Below, piece after piece: positions 34,945 through 50,875 of a stretch of 64,000 nucleotides of DNA (positions are counted from its first letter, which is position 1; each line of letters opens with the position of its first letter). Location of the stretch: assembly GCA_029216955.1 (NCBI GenBank), contig JANAVB010009599.1:6195158-6259157 (forward strand), written 5' to 3'. The translations under genes and the position numbers were made by a program. The notes below the pieces were generated by a model. That model saw nothing but the letters and a program-made list of their open reading frames with translations, was not told the origin of the DNA and made no database searches. The stretch comes from Iris pallida (taxonomy: Eukaryota; Streptophyta; Magnoliopsida; Asparagales; Iridaceae).

Positions 34945-35364
34945 GATTGGATTTCAATGCAATTGACTTTCATTCTTTAACTTTTGATTGTGATTTTTTT
35001 CTTTGAATAGTACCCCTTATAGATAATTGGTAGTTATCTTTATTTATTTTTTTGATTAGTACCAGTTTTCATATAGGATGGTAGACTGCCTTGCAGTTTT
35101 GATGATTTGTTATTTCTGTATCTTTTCCAGTTTAACACCCCTGATTGCTTGTATGTTTTGATACCCTATGACCGTTTTGGTTTAGCATGACTAGTATACC
35201 TAGATGAGACTTTCACTACCACCATATGCCATGACTTAGTATGTCGTCCTTTTACATCGTATGATTTACGTAAGTTCTGAGACCTTGATTGTTGGGGACG
35301 AGACTCTAGAAGAAGTACGGCCATCTTAATTTCGAGGACGAAATTCTTCTGAGGAGGGTAGACT
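32636..35364 (+). other. Internal region of E1, non-coding
   Basis: A PBS-like TGGTAGCCCATGCAGGTC lies at 32645-32662. No gag or pol motif is seen in any frame. Simple repeats are (TAA)n at 33488-33529, (TA)n at 34555-34606 and 34855-34940, and (CA)n at 34738-34754. Imperfect tandem units of about 190 bp lie at about 33905-34375, each with a ctgaaactg-type start and gaactgtatacat. The PPT is the purine run gaggaggg (35351-35358) just before the right LTR. Confidence 0.75.
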
Positions 35365-37699
35365 TGTAACACCCACTTTTCTAAAATGAGGGTAATTTTG
35401 AAATTTTGTAATTATAATCATTTAATAATAATATTTAAACCATGTTATGATTTTTGATATTTTTAATTATTTTAAAACTATTTAAAATGTTGAATTGTGA
35501 TTTTTTGATGGTTAACTAGTGTAACCCTAGAGACTGTACGACCTAGAGACTAACCATGACCATGGGGACCTAACCATGTGATTAGGATGACTAATTGTGA
35601 CTTTTTATCCTAAGGATATTTTGGTCATTTTGACTTATTAATGAAAATGAATTTTGATTAGTTAATATTGTGCTAATTGAATTGTTAGAGACTAACCTAG
35701 TTTTGACTAAACCGAGATGTTAATGATGCTCATGGAGGTTTAGTTAGAAGGTTAGAGACTTAATGGTTAAGTTTGATTAACAATATCTAGATATTTCATA
35801 GTAGGATATTTATCCCTTAGGATATTTGTGAAAAAGAAAGCCTTATGACTAGTTGAACCAATAGAAAGGCTTAGAATTGGGTGGACAACTCCTAGCCACT
35901 CATCTACATGAAAAAATAATCCTAATTCATCTAATGACCAGCCATCAAGTGCCCCCTCCCTTCCTATAAAGAATTCTTAAGAAAATCCTTGCCTCTTTTT
36001 ACCTCTACATAGAACCCTAAGTGTTCTTCCCCAAATTAGAGAGCTTCCCTCTTTGATTTGATTTCCTTTCCCTCACATTCCTCCATCCAAACTTCTCCTA
36101 ATCCATCCCACACCATCAAGGAAGGATTCTATCCAAGAATTTGGGCAAAGTGCAAAGGGAGGTGTCATTTTGGATAGATCTTCGTATCGGAGCCGTGTCC
36201 TAAAATTTTTATTGGGATTCCACTCCCAATTGGTAAAACCTATCCTCTAACTTGATTTCCTTTGTATATTAATTCGTTTTGAATCCAAAGGATCCACCCC
36301 CATGCATGTGTCCCCTTTAGATTCAATTTTGAGACCATTTGGAGTCCATTTGAGGATGTTATAGGTGTGTCCTACTTGATAGATACCAAATTAGGACACC
36401 CCATTTGTATGTATGTATGATAATAGTTTAAATAGATATTTAAATTTGGTTTTAGAATGGTTAGAGAGTGGATTGATCTTAGTTAGGATGGTTAGAATGA
36501 GTTTCATTTGGATACCTATGTTGGTATCCAAGTATCTTGGCCAACTCAAATTCGTCATAATTTTTATCCACGTTTTTATTAACAAAAGTAACTTAGAAAT
36601 GTCATAACGTTTAGCTTAGAACTCCGATTTATCTCCCGTTTTTTTTAAAAGAACCGTATCGAAGTTAGCTTTCTAAATATATATTTTAATAAGACAAATT
36701 CTTTGTGAAACTTTCTGTAAAATTATTTGAGTGTTAGTTGTACGAAAGACGAACGCGTTTCGGTGTTTTTGCGATTCTGGGAGTTTTCGGACACGAAAAT
36801 GCGATTCGTTTAAAATTTCGGAAAGCTAACACAAAGGACTATAACATACTTTAATCATAGATGTTAGTGAAGGCCCAATTGGTACAGTATTTGTTTTAAG
36901 TAGAAGAGTGACTATACGATATATGCATTTTGTATAACCTATGAGCCTATGTAGTATGGATATTAATTGAATATAGAGTATATAATGCATGATATGTTAG
37001 ATGAATGAAATAATATATATATGATATATATCCTCGTTATATTAATGTATATATATGGTTGAATGCAAGCATGTAGGAATGCAATTAATATAATGTATGT
37101 AAGAAATGCATAAATGCATGAATGAAAGAATGATATACAATGTATGCATGAAAGTATATAATGAATGCTAGATATGAATGCAAAGTATACATGTAACGAA
37201 TGATATATATAGGTGTTAAGGTAATGTAATGTATGTATTCACATATATTTTGAGTTAAATATATGAGTTTGTATGCATATATTATATGTATGCATGTATG
37301 CAGGAATGAATGTAATATAATGTAGAGTATGCATATATGAATATAATGTATGCAAGTATATAATGTATTCAAATATGTATGTATGCATCTATGTATGTAT
37401 GTATAGGTGCATGAATGAATGCAAGTATGCATATATGATATGTATGTAGGCATGTATGCAATGTATGTATGTATACATGATATATATGTATGCATGTATG
37501 CATGTATGCAATGTAAGTATGTATGTATGCATTTCTATAAACTGAGTTAACCTATAACCTTTTACACACATGCATTCATACACCCTTTGATATCATGTAT
37601 CCCATGTCACATACACCAACATATCACTAAATCTGAGAACATTAACACATATCCTTTCACACATATGCCAAACACACACATACTCACTTACTCTTTTAC

Positions 37700-37790
<91 letters not shown>

Positions 37791-37870
37791 ATATATATAT
37801 ATTTATATATATGTATGTGCCTATATATAGCTTTCCTATATATATCTATTTATATGGATATGTGAATGTG

Positions 37871-37917
<47 letters not shown>

Positions 37918-37981
37918 GACTAATTTTGTGTGTCTTGTTAGCTTATGGTTTAGCAAGTGACTTAGGCTATGAGTTCGTAGC

Positions 37982-40628
37982 TGTCACGACCCGCACCCGC
38001 TTTTTCGGGTACGAGACGTGTCCAAGCCAGCCTACGCCGCAGAGTCGGCGATAGAACGATATCAAGCCCGCAAGAAATAAATGCTCAAAACCATAAAATA
38101 TAATATTTGCTGCTCATTCACATTTCTAAGTTTATTACAACATTTACAAAATTTATATTTAAAGGAAAATACACAGTTCTCACAATTAATGAAAATGACA
38201 ACTAGTTCCACTAACTAGGTCGACCTCAGCATACCCATGTCTTTCCAGTGCTAAGAGTGATCGCGGCTAAACCTGAAAATTGTTGATTTCCAGTCAGAAA
38301 TAGAACAAGTACACAAACCGACGACAATACGAGAACACAATAGAATTAACAAGACATGAAAATAACATATGAGATATAAAAACTGAAAAATACTGATGAC
38401 ATGGCACGGTGGAGATGAAAAGGAAAAATAAATAAAAGACATCTACCTAGGTAGTGTAAAATATCCGTTTCGACATGTGAACGGCTAGGGGGTAAATCCG
38501 GCACACTGCACGTGTCGTGTGCAGCTACTATTATTCAAGAATAGACTCATGGGAAGTTCTGGGTAGTTCACATGTCTACTAAGATATTTCCCCTCCCGAC
38601 TACTCCGTGTGACGAGCGTGTCAACAAGCAACAAGATATATGTATAGACATGAAATGAAAAGACTACTATGAATCGAAAGCAATCAGAAAGTGCACTTGC
38701 CTGAGGTCCTTAGCTGGAGAAACCAATACTATACCACACAATGAGCCACAATCAGTCAACACATACAGAAGTCTCCAGATGCTGAAATAAACATTACCAA
38801 CGTTCTCAGAATAGTCAAATTAGCTAAGATTTCCTGTCCTTAAGTCCAATTCTGGACATAGGGGCAAAACGATAATTTCGGGCGAAAACGGTGTCCATCG
38901 TTGGACCCGCTTTACACCGAAAAGTGTGCCAGAGTCAACGGTCTCTAAAGTCGTCAAACTATATGTCAACAGGTCTGGTTTTTCGATACGAACCCAACCG
39001 TATGTCCAAAGTTGGATTTCGGTGGGCCATGCACAAAATTGCCCGTTGAGTCGGACCGTGAGGCCCGCAAAACAACGTCCGATTCAACTATCTCAGAATT
39101 GGACCAAACTTGGCATACAGGACCAGAAAAACGATACGGTCCTGGTGGCATAAGTTTCGTCTCAATCTGACGTACGTGCACGAAGTAATTGGAAAACTTG
39201 CACAGAGGCCGATATTGTGAATTTCGACGGATACGCATCAAATTCGTCGCGCACACACGACCAATTTGAATTCCGTCAAAGCCCACACGACCACGAAGCC
39301 GATACGCAGCTTTCCATGCTTTTGGTTCGCAACCACGTCGTCCGGTTTGGCGGGACGCACGTCGTATCGAACAATTTCTAATTTTTAAAACTGTTTTATT
39401 GCAGATTTTTCTCGATTTTCAAATCGATTTAACCATATTTATACTGGATGAAATTAAGATCTAAAAACAACATTTAGAAGTCGTATAGGTTTTCGTTAAA
39501 CCTGTTCAGGTACTTTTCCAGTTAGGCGATGGATCGGCGAGTTTGTCGCCTTCCAAAGTTACGGTTTGGACTGAGTTATGGCTCTGTTTCGGGACAGATA
39601 TTTGGTCGACTTGTGTCGATTTCTCGACCAATCGATGGCTGTTACCTACTAACTAAATGAACAAGATTAAAAAGGGTTATATTAGGTTCATACCTGTGCG
39701 ATTGGTTTGGGGATTGGTTGAGCGTGGAGGACGGGATCGTACGGTAAAGTTGGGCTCGGGACTGGCTGTCCCGCTTCCTGTTTCGCGCGCACAACTGGAG
39801 TTCGGCGCTGATTGGCCGGCTCCGGCGGCTGCTCTTGGCGGCGCGCGGGGCCAAGGGTGGTCGCCCAGCTTCGACGTGGCCCTGGGACGTGGTGGCGCTC
39901 GCGATTAACTAGGGTTTGAGGAGAACTACTCGATCGCTCAAATTCATGAGTATACGTATACTCTTGATGTTACCCGAGCCTGGGGGTTGGCCTGTGGGCA
40001 TGGGGAAAACTAAGGGCTGGGCTGGGTTTGGAGTTGGGTATGGGTTTTAGGCCGGGATGTTGCCCTGGTCCAATCTCCTGTTAGCATATGCATATTTATA
40101 TACATAATTTCCTATATACATCCATATACATATATATGTATATATATTTCTACACATATACCTATATATTTGTATACACATACTCATATATCTCTATTTT
40201 TTTATATACACGTATATATTATACATATATATATACACACATATATATTATATTATATATATTTATATACACACATACAAATACATATGTATATATAATT
40301 TATTTACCTATACACATATATATAACCATATATATATACACACATATATAATATATTCGTATATACACTTATTTCTATATTTCAATATATATATCTATAT
40401 ATTTATATCTATATATATGATACATATATACATTTCTATATATACATATATTTCTATTTAGCCTAATACATGTATTTTCTATGAATACATTTCCACATAT
40501 ACAATAAAATATTATAACTATAATCATTATTAATAATATATAAGAGTAATAAATATATCATATTTAAATCAAATAAATAATATGAAAATATTTTGAAAAT
40601 TTTCGGGAAGGGGAGCTACAAATCTACT
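37982..40628 (-). repeat. 3' LTR of E2 (left copy)
   Basis: The LTR is about 2,647 bp. A GC-richer block at 39700-39910 and a TA-rich block at 40080-40450 are shared with the other LTR. The 83-codon ORF at 39657-39908 is kept in both LTRs but has no family and is judged chance. The first base of the LTR on the minus strand is A rather than T, a point change. Confidence 0.85.
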
Positions 40629-43610
40629 CACCTTAAAATAATTTTGTCCTCGAAATTCTAATCCATAACTATTCTTAAAATTTAAATTCTACCATTACCT
40701 TCATCTCCTCAATTTAATTCCTCACAATATTTTATAACCCTTTCTAGCCATTCTATAACTCTGAATACTTGAGGACTGCTACCCACCTTTGGTCACACTA
40801 CTCCATCCGATCTCATGTCGCTAAAACTTTAAAATCTTCCAATTAATTGCTAAAATTTCTACCAATACATATCTACCGCATATGGCACCTATATTCTCTC
40901 CTATCTATCAGGCAATCCAAAATCTTAACAAGCAAATTTACACAAGTAGCTATGAATATTGATAAATTCTAATAAGTCTGACCTTTCATCGCTCTGCACG
41001 AGGAAGGACAGGATGATAATAAGAATAATCGGGGGCAATATGAAGTTTCAAGAATGATAGAGAGTATCCAATAATGCAGATAGGAAGAAAGTTTACGGAC
41101 CATTGAGTTATTTGCTAGGTTGGGCTACTCTAGTCTAGTCACCACTGCTAGATCGAAGAAGCCTTCGTTTCTTAGAGGGGCTTGCAATTCATGCAATACG
41201 AAAATTCTGTTCTCGGAGTTCTAGACAACATTCCAAAATAGGACTGAATTTGAGAAATCAAGATTGTGATCTTTTCCGTGGTTATTTAAACACACGAGCA
41301 AAGATTATGAATGCAATACAAGATCGTATCGCGACTTCCAAGTAGATGGGATAAAGTTTACAAATGGATTCACATTCTAAGGGATGAAAATTACATAATA
41401 GATACAGGGGCCGATTTCAAATAGTTCAGTTCTATAGTCCAAATATGGTGGTATGTCTGGATGGATTTTACTGGGTCTTCATGAGTTCCCTATCTGGCAT
41501 CATCGTTGGTTGGATGAACCTTGGATCTCAATCTATATGGACATGGACAAGATTCCAATGATAAAACTCTTCCTACTAGATTAGGGTATCCTATAATAGG
41601 TTTCTATCCAAGGGTTTTGCTAGTTGCTAGTCAGGTTGGTTAGCTAAGTTCCTTAAGTCTAAATTGCGCCTTCGGTGACTTTTATGTTTAAGTAGCACAT
41701 GAGGCGTCAATTGGGTGGCATACTAGTGGCATGTGCGTAGTAGGCTTCTAGTAGGTCATAACCATATATTGGGTTGCAGGAATTGAGTCAAGGTTGAGGC
41801 TCTAATGGAAGTCGGAAAGTATACCGGTATTATGGTAAGGGTTATAGCTAGTCCTTTTTACCTGAAAGTCGTACCATAAAAATAGAGTACAAGGGGATGA
41901 GTTTGAGTAGGACATGATGATGAAGGTGGACTCGTCTAGATCTTACATATGAAGTTTGTTGGGCGGTAACAGCTGGTCTCGTGCTCCGAATATTAATGAC
42001 ACGGCCGGGGACACAAAATGATCTAAATGGAAAGTGGGAGTCCAAGGGCACTAATCACCATCCTAATGTAAGTTATCCTAATCACTCGGTATATCCTAAA
42101 ATTTTAGAAGGCTTACAGTCTACCCACCTTAGAAGCTAGGATATGATTTTAGGAATGGTGAGGTTTAGAGGGATTCCAAAGTCCAGGTATTTACCTCGAC
42201 TCTTGTTAATAAAGAATAAGGCACGACGTATCGGAATACGATAGATATAAGTCAAGTCAAGGGTCGTTCCTTAATAAATGGAAAACGAGTGCGTATGCAA
42301 TGACACCTGGTCGATAAAATAGAATGACCTACTCGTCCACAGTATACATGAGTTGTCGGCGGGGTAACCAACTCTAAGGCACATCATATGAAAAGATTTC
42401 TAACAACTGAGTCATGAATTTCTATTTGGGTCAAACCTATCAGACTATTGTCACAAGGGTTCTAGTTGAACCAAGCTTCAAACAAATGATTAGAGGCTCA
42501 CAACATTTGGTCTTTGGAGAATAGGTAGTCTCCTTGGTTGGCATTTGGTCAAGAAAAAGATCCTAATCATTCTCGGACTCCAATGGCTACAATATCAAAA
42601 TAGTAGGTTTAAGGTCGAAGGGAGGACGAGTAACTCAAGGCAAGGTTCCAGTCACAGGGCTGGCCGATGGTAGCTACACTTGCGTATACTACTTTCATAG
42701 CCATGGGGATACGTTGTCTCTATCTATCAAATACGAACATTCGTATTTCGAATTAGTGAAAGACGAAAACAATAAAGAGTTCAAGAGAGATGTCACAGAA
42801 TACAATTACGTGATTTGAAGGAGAATATATAATTCAAGAGGAATTGTCAAAGCAGTCGCGGATGAGATCCTAGAGATATCTACATCTCAATCCACGTAGT
42901 ATAATTAGATAAAAAGTGAACCAAATGCATCATGGTTGATCAGATCGTAATACAATGATTCTGATTAAACAATATGTTAACAGGCGTCCCCAATAAACAT
43001 ATGTCTCGAAGCAAGCTCGATAAAAGAGTAAGATTGCAAAACTATGCTGTAATAGCAGCGTTGGTCAAGATAGTCAAAATATAAGTAGGCGAGATTTTTG
43101 GAAAGGAGGCACAAGTAGTTCGAGTTTTGTGAGAATCAAAATCTAACTCGAGATTTATACACAAATAATATAATAAAAAATTATAAACTAACTCCTTACA
43201 GCAAAAGAGAATTTAAAATAGACAATTCTAACTTATGATATAAGATTTATATCTAATAAAGTAAAAGAAAATTAAACAGTTCATCAAGGTCAAAGCCTTA
43301 ATTCTAGGTAAGCCTAACATAGCAAGCGAATAGTATATCCATGCTGGATCACATTGTCATATCAAAAATAATAGTGTACCTATAGGGATCTAGCAAGTTA
43401 GCTAAATGGCATGGCCTATCTAATAACCTTAACTACCCAACGGTCATTTTGAACAAGGGACTCCTAGTCCTAGTCATTATCTTAAATCATTTTAATACTA
43501 GTTCGTGAATGAGCATTTCCTGGTCGCAGGCTCGCAATAGTACAACTAACGTACCATCACGGGTTCGCAATCTTTGCAAAATCTGACCTGCATGGGCCAC
43601 CACAAAAACT
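40629..43610 (-). other. Internal region of E2, non-coding
   Basis: About 3.0 kb with no long ORF and no gag or pol motif on either strand. It contains only the PBS-like site at 43585-43602 and a weak PPT-like ttaaggtga next to the left LTR. It looks like packaging and priming sequence with coding content replaced. Confidence 0.75.
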
Positions 43611-46348
<2,738 letters not shown>

Positions 46349-46401
46349 GTAGCTATCTTGGATACTTGATTTGCATATACATAGTTTGTTTAGACCTAAA
46401 A

Positions 46402-46534
46402 TTGACTAACCTAGACTAGTTGACCATTGTTGACTCAACCCTAGCTAGTTTGACCACAGTGGACTAGAGTTGACCTAGTTTGACTTTATAGTTGACCAAA
46501 GTTGACCAAGAGTTGACTTTGACCTAGATTGACT
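46402..46534 (+). promoter_or_regulatory. TTGAC array in the E1 3' LTR
   Basis: TTGAC occurs at 46402, 46420, 46430, 46450, 46470, 46480, 46492, 46502, 46513, 46519 and 46529. One site of the 5' LTR array is lost (tggact near 46460) and one is gained, so the count stays at eleven. Confidence 0.6.
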
Positions 46535-47823
46535 TAGAATCATGTAGATTGTATTATAATTTCAATTACCATATAAATTAAACTCTTTATAATCTGTGTT
46601 GCTATAACTAGGACTCTGTGACTCCAGTTGGCCATCTTTTCATATCAGTTGTTCAGGGTATCAGGCGAGTACATTCTCTGATCATTTTATATCCTGTTAG
46701 AATTATTCTCCGGCTTTAAATTACTTTACTTGATGCTGTCACGTTGGTCACACGGATTAATACTATATAGATCCTTTCTTGAGATGTTATCCCCTCAGGG
46801 AGCATCGGATACTACATGTTCTGTGCGTTTCACTTACATTGTGTATCACTATGCTTCATGGTTCATTGAATCACTTGTGACATGTACTCTCATGATCACA
46901 GAGTCTTCCTTGAATCACCCATTTATGGGCATTCCTAGAATCCCCATTTATGGGACTATCATGTATCACCCTTCGGGGGCCGTTACATGAATCATAACAT
47001 AACCTGGCTGGATCCTTGTGTATTGATTGGGGGTACGGGAGAGTAAAAGTAGACATGTGAATAATACCCAAGTAGTATCTCATCTGATCACCTCCGTATT
47101 GTCTCATCAGAATCACCCTATGCCATTCACATGTTTATATTGTACTCTGACTCACTAGCCACTGTTAGTTCTCTATTTACACTATATATATATATATATA
47201 TATATATTTCTATTGCAGCTATCTCTTTTACATTATGTACTTTCTTTCAGTTTCATGTATCTTACTTTATGCATGATTATATTTTCTAACCTGCTATGAT
47301 CTGTTGAGATGTATTATGCTCGCTCCGTCCTGATTGGGCACCGTTGATATATTTACAGAGGACGAGGATAAGGCTGGTGTTGACACTTTTTATGGGACAG
47401 CTCTAGATGACACCTGTGATCCAGATTTCTAGCCAGATCCACTAGCTATAGAGACTGAGGCTCCCTAGTCTAGGTTTTTATTATTTCTATCGTTTGAGAT
47501 CTGGATTGTATATATTCTTTCATATTCTGTAGTTGAGACTTTGTATTTCTGGATGTTTGCTGAGTTGTTATCTTAGACACTTAGACTCTTCTGATCATCT
47601 GTATTTCATTTTGAGTTCCATATCATATCGTACTTCTTCTTTCTTAGTTGTGATTGAGTTTACATTCTGCTATGTCACCCCCATTCGGGGAGTATAAATT
47701 GCTTAGCCTTATACTGTTATATGCATGAGACCTAGGACAACGTTCTACCGTCGATACTGCGACGTAGGCTGGACGTACCCACGTCTCGTGCCCTTACTTT
47801 AGGGTGCGGGTCGTGACACTCAT

Positions 47824-49069
47824 CCTCATCTCCGAGTACGCCAGTGTACCGCTCTGTTCCTGGTCCATTACCGGGACAGGGCAGTTCCAGCAGGTTGATG
47901 ACTCCTCCTTCGTTGTCCAGCATTCCTTCCGTGTCCAGCATCCCTCATGCGTCCAGCATTCCTCTAGCCGACGGCTCCATAGGGAGAGCCGACGCCGAGG
48001 ATATGGAGGACGGCGATCAGACTGATCCTGGTCAGGCATGAGGTGAGAGCGACCCTCCATGCGCTCCCCCGGACGAGACGTGTATGGAGATTTGGACGGA
48101 CGGGCCTACGAAGTAAGTTAATTAGTTAATATATATTTCTTAAATAATTATATTTACATATATATTCATGAAATTTATTATTGTATAGATATCGGCCTTC
48201 TGCAGTACAGAGACAGCTGGGGTTATTTCTGAGGCAGAACTATGGTGGGCCTTGGATTAACTACTCAGATGCTCCCGCAGATAGAAAGCCCTTTTGGTTG
48301 GCCCACTTCAAGGTAAAAAATTTGTTTATTTTTAAATTTTAATAATCTTTTGTGTATATTATACAACTCTTTCTATTTTACTTCTTGTAGAGGACCTATT
48401 TCTATCCACCATACCTGGCGGCGAAGATCGAGGCCCAATTTTCTGCCGTCGCAGGCAAGCTCATCCGTGATGCGATCCACGACCAGAAGTCTTCTGATCG
48501 CTCCGGAAAGCCGATCCATGGTTGGATCACGCCAAAGCAGTGGACTGCGATGAAGGCTAGATTCGGCGATGCCAGGTACCAGGAGCGGTCTGATAAGGCC
48601 AAGGTGGTGCGGTCGAGCGCCAGTAAGTGGTCTGGTGGCTCCATTCCTAAGACGGAGCATTTTTGTCGTCTGGTACGTTTCCTTTATCGAACATCATTTT
48701 ATATATAGTTGGATAGAATGTTTAATACTAATAATAGATAATATATTTTAACAGGTAAAAAAGGGTGAGGACCCCAACATGGTGACCATCTTCCTGGTCA
48801 CCCATCGGAGGGCTGGGGAGTTTATTGACGAGAGGGCGACACAGGCATATGTACGTTATATTCTTTATATTAATTTACTATAATTTAGGAAACAGGAAAA
48901 TAGATATCAATATAGACTTTAGCAAACACTTAGATGTTAGCAAACAATGTTCTAGGCCAAGTATCTTCGGCTACAAGAGGAGGCGGCTGTTGTTGCTAGT
49001 GCGCCAGCAGAGGGAGGGGCTGGTACTTCCTTCCAGCCACCTACAGATCCATCGTCGGACGACCTCTAG
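47824..49069 (+). pseudogene. CACTA second gene (plant transposase_24 type), exons after E1
   Basis: The predicted exons are up to 48112 (GTAAGT donor), 48189-48312, 48391-48672, 48755-48850 and 48956-49069, each with GT-AG borders. The product contains RQLGLFLRQNYGGPWINYS, WLAHFK, RTYFYPPYLAAKIEAQF, DARYQERSDKAKVVRSSAS, TEHFCRLVKKGEDPNMV and FLVTHRRAGEFIDERATQAY, typical of the plant En/Spm transposase_24 family. A Ser/Pro-rich N-terminal part precedes it. The first exon is separated from it by E1 (19.3 kb). The TAG at 49067-49069 may be a mutation, because related sequence continues downstream. Confidence 0.75.
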
Positions 49070-49700
49070 ATGACCGTCGTTGATGGTCTTCAGAAGGGTA
49101 CGTACTACGGTACGGGATCCTACGGCGCCTATTTGGCTTCAGAGTCATACCGGGCCCCCTCTGTCAGTACGCAGTCTCCAGCTTCACCGACGTTATCACG
49201 AGCTCAGGATATTGGTCATCAGATCGATGAGCTGCGTCGCGAGTTACAGCAGCAGATTTCTGATCACCATACCGCAGAGCGATGATCCGACGATCCGATG
49301 ATCATCGAATGATTTGATACGATCGAGCGCAGTATACAGGAGCTGATGAGTCTACAGCAGGCTACAACTGGTAGCTTGCACATGCTCACCGAGTCTATGG
49401 AGCGCACAGAGCATAGACAGGTCGAACTGGAGGGATCACAGAGGACCGTGACTGCCTCACTCACCCAGCTACATACTTTTCTTAAGGAGAGTACTCAGAG
49501 GATGGTGCATACCTTTGCTGCGCATGGTGACCGACTGCGAGAGCTGGAGCAGATACATCCTCCCGTCCATCGACAGTGCCGACTCCAAACGTTCCACTGC
49601 CTCCTCCTGCCTCTGTGGTGCAGCTTACACAAGAGAAGTATGAGTTCATTTTATCTCAGATGCGTAGCAGGGATCCTTAGTGATCCAGTAGATTTTTTTA
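49070..49700 (+). pseudogene. Probable C-terminal remainder of the CACTA second gene
   Basis: Downstream of the TAG, 49070-49285 is open (YYGTGSYGAYLASESYR, then a helical part QIDELRRELQQQISDHH), and another open stretch lies at 49346-49600 (LTESMERTEHRQVELEG). Heptad-like Leu/Gln/Glu spacing suggests a coiled coil, as often found at the end of these proteins. Frames are broken and the end is uncertain. After 49740 the sequence is AT-rich with repeated ggacatatatgttt and contains no gene. Confidence 0.4.
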
Positions 49701-50041
49701 TCATCTTTGTATGTATTGGCCTATGGGCCCATTAATCATTGGTACACTAATTTTCATTCTTATTTGACTCTGTTGGACATGTATGTTTATTGGACATATA
49801 TGTTTGTGATATTTACTTTGTTGGTATTTTTATTGAGTACATGTATGATATTTACTTGGACATATATGTTTATGATATTTACTTTGTAGACTGTTATGAT
49901 GGGAGACTATTATTCATCTATTGGTTGTAGACTGTTATGATAGAAGACTGTTAATTGTGATGATATCTGTGACGGGGATGACAAATATACCTACACTGGG
50001 TTATAAGCGATGATCTGATATACAAAGGAGGTGCTGCCCAA

Positions 50042-50430
50042 ATTTTAAAAAAATATAATGTGTATTTTTGTGATGATGTGTGTCTGTGTTCACAGTGTAT
50101 GTGAAATGCAGTGTTCGAAACCATCGATAGTTTCGATTACTGTTGTATGTTTTATCTTGGACATAAAGAGCAACTGTTCAGGGTGTACTTCTGAGAGCTT
50201 CTTTTTTCACATCTTTCACTTTCTCGGGACGTCGTAAAGGATCCCGAGAAGGTGAAGGATGTGAAGAGGAAGCTCTGAGAAGTGCATCCTGAACAGTTGC
50301 TCTTTCTATCTAAGATAAAACATAGAACAGTAAGCGAAACTGTCGATGGTTCGAACACTACACTTCACACACACTGTAAACACAGACACACAGCATAACA
50401 AAAATACCAATCATTTTTTTAAATTTTTTT
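50042..50430. repeat. Long imperfect inverted repeat (hairpin) near the CACTA 3' end
   Basis: Arms of about 188 bp (50042-50229 and 50242-50430) are separated by a 12-nt loop. Blocks such as agagcaactgttcagg, ttctcggga and tgtgtgtctgtgtt appear in both arms in opposite sense. Mismatches are spread along the stem. A transcript would fold into a long hairpin. It lies between the second gene and the subterminal repeats and could be a nested MITE or a CACTA structure. Confidence 0.8.
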
Positions 50431-50875
50431 ATAATATCTACGACATATAGCGACGTATAGTGACGTATCCTGACGTTGCTAATTAGCGCCATTACGTCGC
50501 TATCCGTCGCTCAGTAGCTGACGTGGCAGAGAGATTACATCATGAATTTGGTCGCTGTGCGTCGCTACACTGCTGACATGGAAGGCATGCCATGCCATCA
50601 CATAAAAAGAAATGATGTTGCTAAGTGGTTGCACTACGTCGCTGCTTTGGCGACGTACTGTTATGGCGCTATATGTCGCTAATTTTGCGACGTCCTAGCG
50701 ACATTGGTTGTGACGTCGCAAACAACGACGAAAGGCGATGAAATTGTCATCTGCGACTAGTTTTTTGCGACCTTCATGTTTCGTTGCTAAAGTCGTCGCT
50801 AATTCCTATTAGCGACGTATTTTCATTATTTAGCGACGTATCCTGACGTCGCTAATTTGCCTTATTTTAGTAGTG
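50431..50875 (+). repeat. 3' subterminal repeats and terminal inverted repeat of the CACTA
   Basis: Many GACGTCGCTA, TAGCGACGTA and TACGTCGC copies in both orientations are followed by the terminus, which reads GCCTTATTTTAGTAGTG on the + strand. The flank continues directly into element A copy 2 with agaact. Confidence 0.85.

Noticed and set aside
39657..39908. 83-codon ORF kept in both E2 LTRs (also 45282-45533)
   Set aside because: Both LTRs are copies of one sequence, so conservation between them proves nothing. The ORF is GC-rich, matches no family, and the reverse strand is open too.
46730..46990. 86-codon ORF present in both E1 LTRs (also 31560-31820)
   Set aside because: LTR copies share it by descent. 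It has no recognisable domain, no start context and several replacement differences spread without codon pattern.
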